Below are positions 45,947 through 54,495 of a stretch of DNA of 64,000 nucleotides, in pieces. Positions within the stretch are counted from its first letter, which is position 1. Every line of letters begins with the position of its first letter. A program made the translations under genes and the position numbers. The notes beneath the pieces are model-generated. The model saw only the letters and a program-made list of their open reading frames with translations, was not told the origin of the DNA and made no database searches. Source of the DNA: Kineococcus siccus (GTDB lineage Bacteria; Actinomycetota; Actinomycetes; Actinomycetales; Kineococcaceae); contig NZ_JAAALN010000001.1 in the NCBI RefSeq assembly GCF_009906795.1, forward strand, positions 1 through 64,000. The letters run 5' to 3'.

Positions 45947-48900
45947 TCAGCTGGCGTTGACCAGGGCGGCTTCTGCGAAGAAGTCCGTTGGCATCGAGTG
46001 GTGCAGCCGCCAGGTGATGCCGATGGGCCGTTCGCCCTCGTGCGACACGTAGTCGGCTGGCCCGAGGAACAGGTAGGGCTCGGCGCCCATGTCGCCCTGC
46101 TTGCGCTGCCGCGCGAAGAGGAGGACGTGCGTGCCGAGCGTCCGGTGGTTGAGGTAGCGCTGCCCGGTGGCGGACGCCACGGTCGTGCGCGACTGCGACT
46201 CCCAGTGGAAGAGTTCCCGCGTGAGCGGGTAGTCGCGGTACATGGTTGTGGGCGAGTAGTCGGCTTCCGACTTGGCCAGCGTGACGAGGAGGGCGTCGGT
46301 CCGCCGCTCGGGCGCCCAGACGACTCCCTCGCGGAAGGACACCGGCGGCCGCGCCGGGGTGGCCACACCGAGTGCGCTGACGATCTCGTCGCGGGAGTAG
46401 CGCGCGTGGACGCTGAGCGGCAGGTCGGCGCGGTCACCCGTGAGGGCGGTCGTCGGGTGGCGGGCGGCATCGAAGGCGATCTCGACGAGCTGACTCAGCT
46501 CGTCCCGCACCGCGGCCTCTCGCCGCAGGACGTCCAGGACGGTCGGCAGGTCGCCCGGTGCGCCCGATGGCCAGAGGGAGCTCGTGAGCATGCCGGCGAG
46601 GTGGCGTTCGACAGGGGAGAGCGCATCGGGACTGACGTCGTCGGTGAGCATTCGGCGGTAGGCGTCGTGGCGGGCGCGGTCGTCGACGTGGGTGACGGCA
46701 CGGACCCGCCTCAGCAGGGTGGTCTCGAGGGGTCCAGTCGGACGCTCCTCCACGCCGGCGCGTCGCCGCAGGTCCGTCCACGAGCGGTTGGTGCCGAGGA
46801 GTTCGCGCACGCTCAGGCCGCTCTCGTCGAGGAAGTCGGCGATGCGGTTCGCGCCCCTCGCCCGGACCTCGGCCAGGATGGCGCGCGCTCGCGGGCTGAG
46901 CTGGCGCTGGATGCTGGCGAGGACGCGCTGCTGCACCACCTCGTCGAGCACGATCGAGCACCCGGCGGGGAGGAAGGGGAAGCCCTGCTCCGCCTGGTGC
47001 TGTAGGTTGCCGCGGCTCGCGCCCGTGAGGGCGCGGAACCGGGTGTCGAAGCGGAAGTCGGCGTTCTGATGGCCGACGAAGTCCAGGGCTGTCAGCACCG
47101 GCTTGCCGGGCGCCGTCCGCAGCCCACGCCCGAGCTGCTGCAGGAACACGGTGGAGGACTCGGTCGGTCGCAGGAAGAGGACGGTGTCCACCTGGGGGAC
47201 GTCGACGCCCTCGTTGTAGAGGTCGACGGCGAAGACGATGCGGACCTCGCCGTCTCTCAGCCGACGCAGGGCCGCGGCGCGTTCCTCGGGTGTGCTGCTC
47301 CCGCTGACGGCCAGCGCGTCGATGCCCGCGTCGCGGAAGACCCGGGCCATGTAGCGGGCGTGCTCGACGCTGACGCAGAAGCCGATGGCTCGCATGGTGC
47401 GGACGTCGCTCACCCGGCGGCGCAGCTCGCGCAGCACGAGGCGGGCGCGGGCGTCGTCGCCGGTGTAGAGGTTGGTCAGCCCTTCGACGGCGTACCCGCC
47501 GCGGCGCCACGTGAGGTCGCGGAGATCCGTACCGTCGTCGACCGCGAAGTAGTGGAACGGTACGAGCAGGTCGTCCGCCAACGCGTCCCACAGGCGCAGT
47601 TCGGCCGCTGTGCGACCACCGAAGACGGCCAACACGTCCTGCCCGTCGGCGCGCTCCGGCGTCGCCGTCAGGCCCAGCAGCTCGATCGGCTGGAGCCGCC
47701 CGAGGATCCGCTGGTAGCTGCTCGCGCTGGCGTGGTGGCACTCGTCGAGCACCACGACGTCGTACCGGTGGGGGTCCAAGGCTTCGACCACGTCGGCGCT
47801 CAGCGACTGCACGCTCGCGAAGACGTGCGTGCCCCTCCGCGGGCGCTCGCCTCCGACGAGCAGCTCACCGAAGGCGCCGTCTCCCAGCACCTCACGGTAG
47901 GTGCGGCGCGCCTGCTCGAGGAGTTCGCGACGGTGCGCGACGAACAGCAGCGTGAGGTCCCGGCCGTGCTGCTCGCGCAGCTGTCGGTAGTCGAACGCGG
48001 CGAGGACGGTCTTGCCGGTGCCGGTGGCAGCGACGACCAGGTTGCGGTGGCGGTCGTGCAGCTGGCGCTCGCCGGCGAGCTGCTCGAGCATCTCCTGCTG
48101 GTGAGGGCGAGGGGTGACCTCCAGGCCCGAGAGGTCGACGGGTGTGCCGGGACCGCGCTGGCCACCCGCGTCGGCGAGCGCCGCGTCCAACCGCTCGCCG
48201 TCGCGTGCGGGCACGTACGTCTCGAACGAGCTGCTGGCCCAGTAGCTGGCGAAGGTCGCGTCGAACTTCGCCAGCAACGCCGGGTTGGCCACGGCGGAGA
48301 GCCGGACGTTCCACTCCAGGCCGTCCAGCAACGCTGAGCGCGAGAGGTTGGACGACCCGACGTACGCGGTGCTGAACCCGGTCTCTCGGTGGACCACCCA
48401 CGCCTTGCCGTGCAGTCTGGTCCGCGTCGTCTCGTAGATGACCTTGACGTCGGCGCCGAAGTCGTTGACCAGGGCGTCCACGGCCCGGCGCTCCGTCGCT
48501 CCCATGTACGTCGTCGTGATGACACGGAAGGGGACGCCGCGGTCCCTCAAGTCCGTGAGAGCCCGCTCCAGCAGCTGCATCCCGGACCACTTCACGAAGG
48601 CGCACAGCAAGTCGACGCGGTCCGCACTGGCCAGCTCGGCGCGCAGCTCCGCCGCGAGGCTCGGGTCGGCTGAGCTGTTGGTCAGCAGGGCCGCCTCGGA
48701 CAGGGGAGTCGCGGGTCGAGTGGTCGCCGGCTGCGCGAGGGCGCGTGCCCGGTGGGCTGACAAGAGCTGTCGAGGCGCATCGGCTGTGTCGGCCATCGGC
48801 ATCGCTCGCGACTCCCCTAGGGCGTCGAGAACACCGCGCACGAGCGCGAGGCGCTCGGAGCGGTCCGTCGTCGCTTCCAGCGACCGCTGAACCAGGGCGC

Positions 48901-49054
48901 TGACGTGCCGAGCCAAGACGTGCGGCGCATCCGCGTCATCAACGCTGCTGACGACCGTCGTCCAGTCCTGTGCGCTGGCAAGCGCAGCTGCGAGGTCTTC
49001 CGCGATGAGGACTTCGTGCAGGCCTTCAACGAGTCTCACGTCTTCCGTGCTCAC
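45947..49054 (-). CDS. PLD nuclease / SF2 helicase / DUF3427 defence protein
   Basis: 1,035 aa. An N-terminal helical region leads to a phospholipase-D-type nuclease, about residues 110-260 (LLCAFVKWSGMQLLERALTD, RTRLHGKAWVVHR with HxK, AYVGSSNLSRSAL). Then comes an SF2 helicase: VVAATGTGKTVLAAFDYRQL, VVLDECHHASASSYQRIL, LLGLTATPERADG and QQLGRGLRTAPGKPVL. The last 250 residues are DUF3427 (HYDR-type fold; FREGVVWAPERRTDALLVTL, YRDYPLTRELFHWESQSRTT). This architecture is widespread in defence islands and is thought to cut incoming DNA. GTG start at 49054. No partner gene is needed in known cases. Confidence 0.88.
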   Translation of the reverse strand: MSTEDVRLVEGLHEVLIAEDLAAALASAQDWTTVVSSVDDADAPHVLARHVSALVQRSLEATTDRSERLALVRGVLDALGESRAMPMADTADAPRQLLSAHRARALAQPATTRPATPLSEAALLTNSSADPSLAAELRAELASADRVDLLCAFVKWSGMQLLERALTDLRDRGVPFRVITTTYMGATERRAVDALVNDFGADVKVIYETTRTRLHGKAWVVHRETGFSTAYVGSSNLSRSALLDGLEWNVRLSAVANPALLAKFDATFASYWASSSFETYVPARDGERLDAALADAGGQRGPGTPVDLSGLEVTPRPHQQEMLEQLAGERQLHDRHRNLVVAATGTGKTVLAAFDYRQLREQHGRDLTLLFVAHRRELLEQARRTYREVLGDGAFGELLVGGERPRRGTHVFASVQSLSADVVEALDPHRYDVVVLDECHHASASSYQRILGRLQPIELLGLTATPERADGQDVLAVFGGRTAAELRLWDALADDLLVPFHYFAVDDGTDLRDLTWRRGGYAVEGLTNLYTGDDARARLVLRELRRRVSDVRTMRAIGFCVSVEHARYMARVFRDAGIDALAVSGSSTPEERAAALRRLRDGEVRIVFAVDLYNEGVDVPQVDTVLFLRPTESSTVFLQQLGRGLRTAPGKPVLTALDFVGHQNADFRFDTRFRALTGASRGNLQHQAEQGFPFLPAGCSIVLDEVVQQRVLASIQRQLSPRARAILAEVRARGANRIADFLDESGLSVRELLGTNRSWTDLRRRAGVEERPTGPLETTLLRRVRAVTHVDDRARHDAYRRMLTDDVSPDALSPVERHLAGMLTSSLWPSGAPGDLPTVLDVLRREAAVRDELSQLVEIAFDAARHPTTALTGDRADLPLSVHARYSRDEIVSALGVATPARPPVSFREGVVWAPERRTDALLVTLAKSEADYSPTTMYRDYPLTRELFHWESQSRTTVASATGQRYLNHRTLGTHVLLFARQRKQGDMGAEPYLFLGPADYVSHEGERPIGITWRLHHSMPTDFFAEAALVNAS

Positions 49055-49109
49055 CTTTGCACCTTCTCAGACGAGGACACCGATCGTCCGGGATGGCCGG
49101 CGCGCGGCC

Positions 49110-49540
49110 TCAGCGGGACTGCGACCGCGTGACCACCACGAGCTCGACGGGGGAGTCGTCGCCGGCTCGTGTGAGCACCGCTGATAGGTCGGACCAGCGC
49201 AGCCCGCCGATGCCGGCCCCGATGCGTGGGACGCCGAGCCTGGCGAGGTCACGGCCCTCCTCCGCATCGAGCAGGGCGGCGCTGAGGCTGATGTCGATCG
49301 CGTCGAGCCGCGCGTCTGAGCCGGACTCGAGCTGGGTCGCGCGGTTGTAGAAACGACGCCGTGCGTGGCTGAGTGCATGACGTCACTGAGCTGGAGTCCG
49401 CCGGTGACGTAGTGATGGTGAGAGCCGGCAGCCATGTCGGCCCAGCGCGCCCGGAACTCTCGAGCGACCCGCCGGCCTTCGACCCCCGGCAGTGGCAGCG
49501 GTGCGCCAAGACCGGGAGCCCGAGTTGAAGATGTCGCGCG
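49110..49540 (-). pseudogene. Macro-domain (ADP-ribose binding) gene remnant, frameshifted
   Basis: Leftward, one frame reads EGRRVAREFRARWADMAAGS then GGLQLSDVMHSATHGVV. The next frame continues FYNRATQLESGSDARLDAID and RLGVPRIGAGIGGLRW, the conserved end of YmdB/ALC1-type macro domains, to a stop at 49110. The frames join cleanly if one T is restored in the T-run at 49351-49353. Farther upstream a RDIFNSGS piece in another frame resembles the family's GDIF start, so there is probably a second break. Likely inactive. Ends 55 bases from the DUF3427 helicase start. Confidence 0.6.
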
Positions 49541-49601
49541 ACGTACGGGTGGCGTTGCTTCGACTAGCTTCGGTCGATCACTGATGACATGCGGTACAGC
49601 C

Positions 49602-50486
49602 TCACCGACCCCGAGTGTGGACACGGTCGTCACCGAGGTGCTTGTAGCGAACCGGACCACCGCGGGGGTCGACCTGCACGTAGGCAGTACGAAAAGGAGC
49701 GTCAAGCGTTTGCAGATACTCTTCGATCTTCGGAGCATCTCGGATGGCGACGCGCGAGAGGTGCAAGAGATAGGGAAAGGCGACCTGACTGTTGCTGAAC
49801 TTGTAGGCGTCCTGTCGCAGGTGCTTGAGGCCGTAGTCGAGCCCCACTTCGATGACGATCGGCGCCTCGATTCGACCGTCACGCAGTTGCCTGAAGGTTG
49901 CTCGCTGCACCTGCGCTGGCGCCAGGATCGCCAGATCGAAGTTCCCGCGTCCTTGTCCTTCCTTGTCTGGGCGAGGTCTTGTTTCAGGCCACTCCTTGTG
50001 AACTAGTTGAGTGCTCAGGGCGCCACCGGCAAAGGTGACTATCTGAGACAGCACCTCATGCTCCTTGACGAAGTGGAACAACTCGGCATGCAGGGAGTGC
50101 TCAACGCGGTGCAAGTACGGGTTGTCGATGAACTCGGTCACGACGGCCGTGATGGCCCGCTCTACCGCGGGCCGCGCCTGCTCCGCCCACGCTCTGTCCG
50201 CGGCCGTCAGGCCGACCAGGGGTTCAAGACCCGGCCCTGTACCGCCTCCACCTTCGCCCGGCAGCTCGAGCATTCCGCCCCGAACGACGAGCCACTCCTT
50301 CAGTGAGCCGATCTCGTTGTGCTGGTAAATAAGTTCCCGGGAGACCTCCTGAGCGATCGGTAGCCGGTAGCAGGCGTCGACGCCGCTGTTGACCTCGGGG
50401 CCGACAAAGATGCGCACCGTCTGCGTCAACCGGCCACGCACGTGCTTCACGAACTGACCGTCCACGAGGGAGTCATCGCCACTCAT
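49602..50486 (-). CDS. Unknown protein with PD-(D/E)XK-like core (294 aa)
   Basis: ATG start; low G+C for the window. The helix RVEHSLHAELFHFVKEHEVL, then TQLVHKEWPETRPRP, then GRGNFDLAILAP and APIVIEVGLDYGLKHLRQDA, have the order E, D, ExG of a restriction-endonuclease-like fold, where a Gly stands in place of the usual Lys. That fold is inferred, not certain. It lies 66 bases after the DUF6308 gene end and may still be read from the same leftward operon. No named family recognised. Confidence 0.6.
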   Translation of the reverse strand: MSGDDSLVDGQFVKHVRGRLTQTVRIFVGPEVNSGVDACYRLPIAQEVSRELIYQHNEIGSLKEWLVVRGGMLELPGEGGGGTGPGLEPLVGLTAADRAWAEQARPAVERAITAVVTEFIDNPYLHRVEHSLHAELFHFVKEHEVLSQIVTFAGGALSTQLVHKEWPETRPRPDKEGQGRGNFDLAILAPAQVQRATFRQLRDGRIEAPIVIEVGLDYGLKHLRQDAYKFSNSQVAFPYLLHLSRVAIRDAPKIEEYLQTLDAPFRTAYVQVDPRGGPVRYKHLGDDRVHTRGR

Positions 50487-50552
50487 GCTTTGAGCATGCC
50501 CCGGTCCGCGTCCCGTGCACCGGTAGTGCGTGTCGGTAGCCTGCTGTCCTTC

Positions 50553-51262
50553 TCACGCCAGTTTGTGCGACACCGGAAGCTCGTCGAGGTCGAGCTGTAC
50601 CGCGTCCCTGCGGTGGCCCATCCACAGAGCGACGTCGAGGACCCGCAGGGCGGAGACGCGAAAGTGCAGGTCGGCTTCTGCGGCGAGACGACGGAGCGCG
50701 ACTGATAGTGCTGGGTCCTGAAACTCCTCCCACATGGTCAGCCAGAAGCGGTTGCGGGACCACCCCAAGGCGGCCCTGACCACGCCGTCGTGGACCGGGA
50801 TCAAGGCGGGCCGCTTCGAGCGAGCAGCTTGCCGGCGGTCACGGAACCGACGCCCTTCAACTCCTGCACAGTCCTCCAGAAATCGGCGGCCGCCCCATCG
50901 TCCGACACGACGAGGACCTCGGAACCAGCCAGGTCGACGCCAACGGGGATCTGGGGGAGCAGCGCAGCGAGCCTCCGCCCGACGGGACCGTCCACCAGGT
51001 CCAGCGCCGCCGGCGCGGGAATCGCGACGCTCAACGCGCCGACCGCGAGGACGTCGACGGCCGTGATGACGTCGGCGACCGCTGGGCGATCACCGCCGCC
51101 GTCGATGGCCTCGAACCACCCGCCGGTGACGGGGGGCATCTCGTCGGCTGGTCGTCCGACGCCGAAGTAGGTCTTGAGGTCTTGCACGACTGACGGACGG
51201 TCGAGCCAAGCGTGCAGGTCGGCTCCGCGCAGGGGCGTTGTCGTGCTGGGCACCAGAGTCAC
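50553..51262 (-). pseudogene. DUF6308 family gene split by a one-base deletion
   Basis: The first frame (GTG 51262) runs to GVGSVTAGKLLARSGPP and stops at 50801. The second frame carries the rest: LIPVHDGVVRAALGW, then HFRVSALRVLDVALWMGHRR. Adding one base between 50816 and 50819 joins them as GKLLARKRPALIPVHD, the expected family sequence. The start overlaps the AddA-like stop in a GTGA, so it is the tail gene of the big defence operon. Either a real loss of function or an assembly indel. Confidence 0.72.
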
Positions 51263-54200
51263 TCCTCAGAGGTGGGACGGGCGAAGACGAGGTGGGTCTC
51301 GGGACGGCGTCCGAGGACGCGCTCCACCGCGTCGGCGTAGGCGGACAGCTGCGGTCGGTAGAGCTCTCGCTTGGCGGCCATCTCCGCGGCGGTGACGGCC
51401 CTGTCGGTCTTCCAGTCCACCACCACCAGACGGCCGTCGTCGGTCTCCGCAAGCAGGTCGATGTAGCCCTCGACGTACCGCGTGCCGTCGTCGACGACGA
51501 GGTACACCTCTCGCCACGACGACTCCGGTGTGAGGTGCTGGGCCACGTCAGAGGCCAGTGCGGTCCGCACACGACCGGCGACGTCGGTGACCAGGTCCGG
51601 AATGCCCTGCGCTAGGCACGCCGCAAGCGCCAGTGCCTGCAGCTCCTCCTCCGCGGGTGTCGGAAGGGTGGCGAGCTCGAGGACCCGGTGCACGGCGGTA
51701 CCGATGGCCGCGCCGCGGCCACCACGGCGAGTAGACCCCCTCGACCGCTGTGGAGCGGTCAGCGGGACGTCCACCGGAACGGTCGACTCGTCGGAGCTTG
51801 CTCGTTCCCGCGCCAGCGCTGTGGGGCTGGTCGCCACTCGCGCGGCGAGGTCAGCGAGCAGCTGGGCGCGGTCGCGCGAGAAGGCGTCGCGGTCGGGGAT
51901 CGACCACGTGGTCACGGGCTCGAGCAGAGGGTCGGTGGCCGAGGGGGGCGGGGCTGCCTCCGTGCGGACCAGGCCGGCCGGCGACAACAGCTCCCACAGG
52001 CGCTGTGCAGCACTGGTCTTGCTCGACTTCGTCTTCGGGGGCCGGTAGTAGCAACCGATGACGAGATGGTCCATGGCCCGGGTGAGCGCGACGTACAGGA
52101 GACGCGTTGCTTCCCGTGCGCGTTCGGCGTCCTCGGTGGTGGTGGCGTCCGGCCAGCCGGCCATCTCGAGGACGTCGGCCTTGAAGCGGACGAGCGGCCC
52201 GGTGTCCGCCCAGAGCACGCTGTCCGTGCGGCGGCCGGAGCTGCTGAGGCCAGCTACCACCGTGATCGGGAACTCGAGCCCCTTGGACCCGTGGACCGTG
52301 AGTATGCGCACCGCGTCGTCGTCGGCCTCGGGGACCACCGTCTCGAGCAGGTCAGCGTCGCTCTCCGTCTGCTGGACGGCCCACGCGACGAACCCGCTCA
52401 GCCCGGCGCCACCGGCGTCGCACCAGGCTCGTGCCTGGTCGACGACGAAGCGGAGCCGACGCCAGTGGTCACGCGGTCGTGGCTGAGACGCCGTCAGCTC
52501 AACGAGGCGCAGCTCGCGCACGACCTCGTCGACGAGGTGGTTGACGGGGATCCACCAACGGCGCTCGTGCCAGCCGCGCAAGAGCTGCAAGGCCGATGCG
52601 ACGGGGTGCTCGGTGGTCAGCTCGTCGGGAGTGCGCGCGAACAGCGACCACCGCCCACCGGCGGCCCGCCACTCGAGGAGGTCGACGTCCGAGCACGCGA
52701 GCCCCGGCTGCCGCAGCGCCGCGAGCAGCGCGACCTCGTCGGCGGGGGAGTCGATCGCCTGCAGGAGCGTCACGAGGTTGCGGACGGCCTCGGTCGACCA
52801 CACGAGACTGCGGCTCTCGATCCGGTACGGAACACCCCGAGCGTCCAGCGCCCGCTGCAGCGCGGGCAGCGTCGTCCGGGTGGGGAGCAGGACCGCGACG
52901 TCCGAGAAGGTCGCGGGTCGCCCGTCGCCCACGAGCCACCCCTCGGCCTTCGCCCGCACGATGACGTCGGCGATGTGTTCGGTCTCCTGCTGCCGCAGTG
53001 TGGCTGCCCCGGCGCCAGGGTGCGGGCCACCGAGGAGCAGGACCGGAGGCTGGTCGGCGACCACGGCCGCGCGGGCGGGGTGCAGCCGCGAGTAAGGCAT
53101 GCCGGCGCCCGGGTCGGAGCCGATCAGCTCGTCGAAGGCGTGGTTGGCTGCGGCCAGCACTCCGGGCACGCTGCGGAAGTTGACGGTCAGTCCGCTGCGG
53201 CCGGAGTCGTGCTCGTCGCCGACCGCCGCAAAGGTCGCGACATCGGCCCGGCGGAAGCGGTAGATGGACTGCTTGGCGTCGCCGACGAAGAACAGGCGAC
53301 CGTCCGGGATGGGAATCTGCGACCAGTGCGTCGGAGGGGCCGCGCCGCAGTCCCCCGCGATGAGGCAGGCGATCTCGATCTGCAGCGGGTCCGTGTCCTG
53401 GAACTCGTCGATCATGAGCACGGGCCACGCCGCGTGGAGCTTCTCCCGGACTGACCGCTCCGCGCGCAACAGGTCCCGCGCGTGCACCAGGAGGTCGTGG
53501 TAGTCGAGCGCCCCTTCGGTTCGTCGGCGCGTCGACTGCTCGAGCACCCAGTCCTGCAGGCGGGCCGCGAGTGTCTCGGTGACCGCCGCCCCTACGGCAC
53601 CGAGCAGGGCCAGCCGCTCGTCTTCAGCGCGTGTCAGCGCGTCGATGACGCGGCCCTTGTCGAGACCGGCGGCCGTCCAGGCAGCCTTGTTGCCGACGTT
53701 CTTCAGCACCTTCTCGGTCAGCAGGTCGAGGACGTCGGCTTCCTCGCGGGCGTGCTCGAGAGCGTCGAGCAGGGGGACGATCCACTCCTGCAGGAAGTCC
53801 GTCAGACGGTCGCCGGCGGGCCACGCCGGGGCGTCCTGCACGGCGCGGCGCAGGTGGCCCGTGATGGACGACGCGTCGACCCTCGGCATGGGCCGCGCTC
53901 GCAGCGGACGTGTCACCAGCCGGTCCCACGACTGCGACAGTGCGGTCGCGACTTCGCGCAGCTTGTCGAGGGAGAGGCCGAGCGTGAGGCCGGCGACGAC
54001 GTGCCGCTGCAGCGTCTCGTCAGCGAGCAGGTCGGAGAGGGCGTCCTGCCAGTCCTCGGCGACGAGGTCGTGCCCGCCCGCGGCGGTAGCGATCGTGAAG
54101 GTCGGTGGGAGGCCTGCCTCCAGCGGTGCCTCGCCGAGGATACGGGTAGCCCACCCGTGCAACGTCGCGATCACAGCGTCGTCGAGGTGGTCCAGCGCGC

Positions 54201-54495
54201 TCCGGCACCGCGCTCGTTGTGCGTCGTCGTACGCGGCGCCGCGGTGCGCCCCGCGCGCACCGTCCTCGAGGCCCTCCCGGATGCGGCTGCGCAGCTCTGC
54301 CGCCGCGTTCTCGGTGAAGGTGATGGCTGCCAGTCCGTCGATGGACGTCAAGTGCGCGGTGGCGACCATGTCGACGACGCGAGCGACCAGGGCCGTCGTC
54401 TTCCCCGTGCCTGCACCGGCCTCGACGAAGAGGGTGTTTGTGTGGGCAGTGCGGATGCGGTTCCGGTCTGCTTGGTCGGCGAAGGGGGTACTCAC
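51259..54495 (-). CDS. UvrD/AddA-like helicase-nuclease
   Basis: 1,078 aa from GTG 54495. SF1A helicase: Walker A VEAGAGTGKTTALVARVVDM at about 24-43, VLMIDEFQDTDPLQIEIACL, VGDAKQSIYRFRRADV, ILTVHGSKGLEFPITVVAGL and LLYVALTRAMDHLVIG. A C-terminal RecB-type PD-(D/E)XK nuclease is intact: GAAIGTAVHRVLELA, then YVEGYIDLLAETDDGRLVVV and DWKTDRA. It is like AddA of AddAB recombination nucleases, but is co-translated with an AddB-like nuclease inside a defence operon, so a private, non-housekeeping pair is likely. Confidence 0.88.
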   Translation of the reverse strand: MSTPFADQADRNRIRTAHTNTLFVEAGAGTGKTTALVARVVDMVATAHLTSIDGLAAITFTENAAAELRSRIREGLEDGARGAHRGAAYDDAQRARCRSALDHLDDAVIATLHGWATRILGEAPLEAGLPPTFTIATAAGGHDLVAEDWQDALSDLLADETLQRHVVAGLTLGLSLDKLREVATALSQSWDRLVTRPLRARPMPRVDASSITGHLRRAVQDAPAWPAGDRLTDFLQEWIVPLLDALEHAREEADVLDLLTEKVLKNVGNKAAWTAAGLDKGRVIDALTRAEDERLALLGAVGAAVTETLAARLQDWVLEQSTRRRTEGALDYHDLLVHARDLLRAERSVREKLHAAWPVLMIDEFQDTDPLQIEIACLIAGDCGAAPPTHWSQIPIPDGRLFFVGDAKQSIYRFRRADVATFAAVGDEHDSGRSGLTVNFRSVPGVLAAANHAFDELIGSDPGAGMPYSRLHPARAAVVADQPPVLLLGGPHPGAGAATLRQQETEHIADVIVRAKAEGWLVGDGRPATFSDVAVLLPTRTTLPALQRALDARGVPYRIESRSLVWSTEAVRNLVTLLQAIDSPADEVALLAALRQPGLACSDVDLLEWRAAGGRWSLFARTPDELTTEHPVASALQLLRGWHERRWWIPVNHLVDEVVRELRLVELTASQPRPRDHWRRLRFVVDQARAWCDAGGAGLSGFVAWAVQQTESDADLLETVVPEADDDAVRILTVHGSKGLEFPITVVAGLSSSGRRTDSVLWADTGPLVRFKADVLEMAGWPDATTTEDAERAREATRLLYVALTRAMDHLVIGCYYRPPKTKSSKTSAAQRLWELLSPAGLVRTEAAPPPSATDPLLEPVTTWSIPDRDAFSRDRAQLLADLAARVATSPTALARERASSDESTVPVDVPLTAPQRSRGSTRRGGRGAAIGTAVHRVLELATLPTPAEEELQALALAACLAQGIPDLVTDVAGRVRTALASDVAQHLTPESSWREVYLVVDDGTRYVEGYIDLLAETDDGRLVVVDWKTDRAVTAAEMAAKRELYRPQLSAYADAVERVLGRRPETHLVFARPTSEE

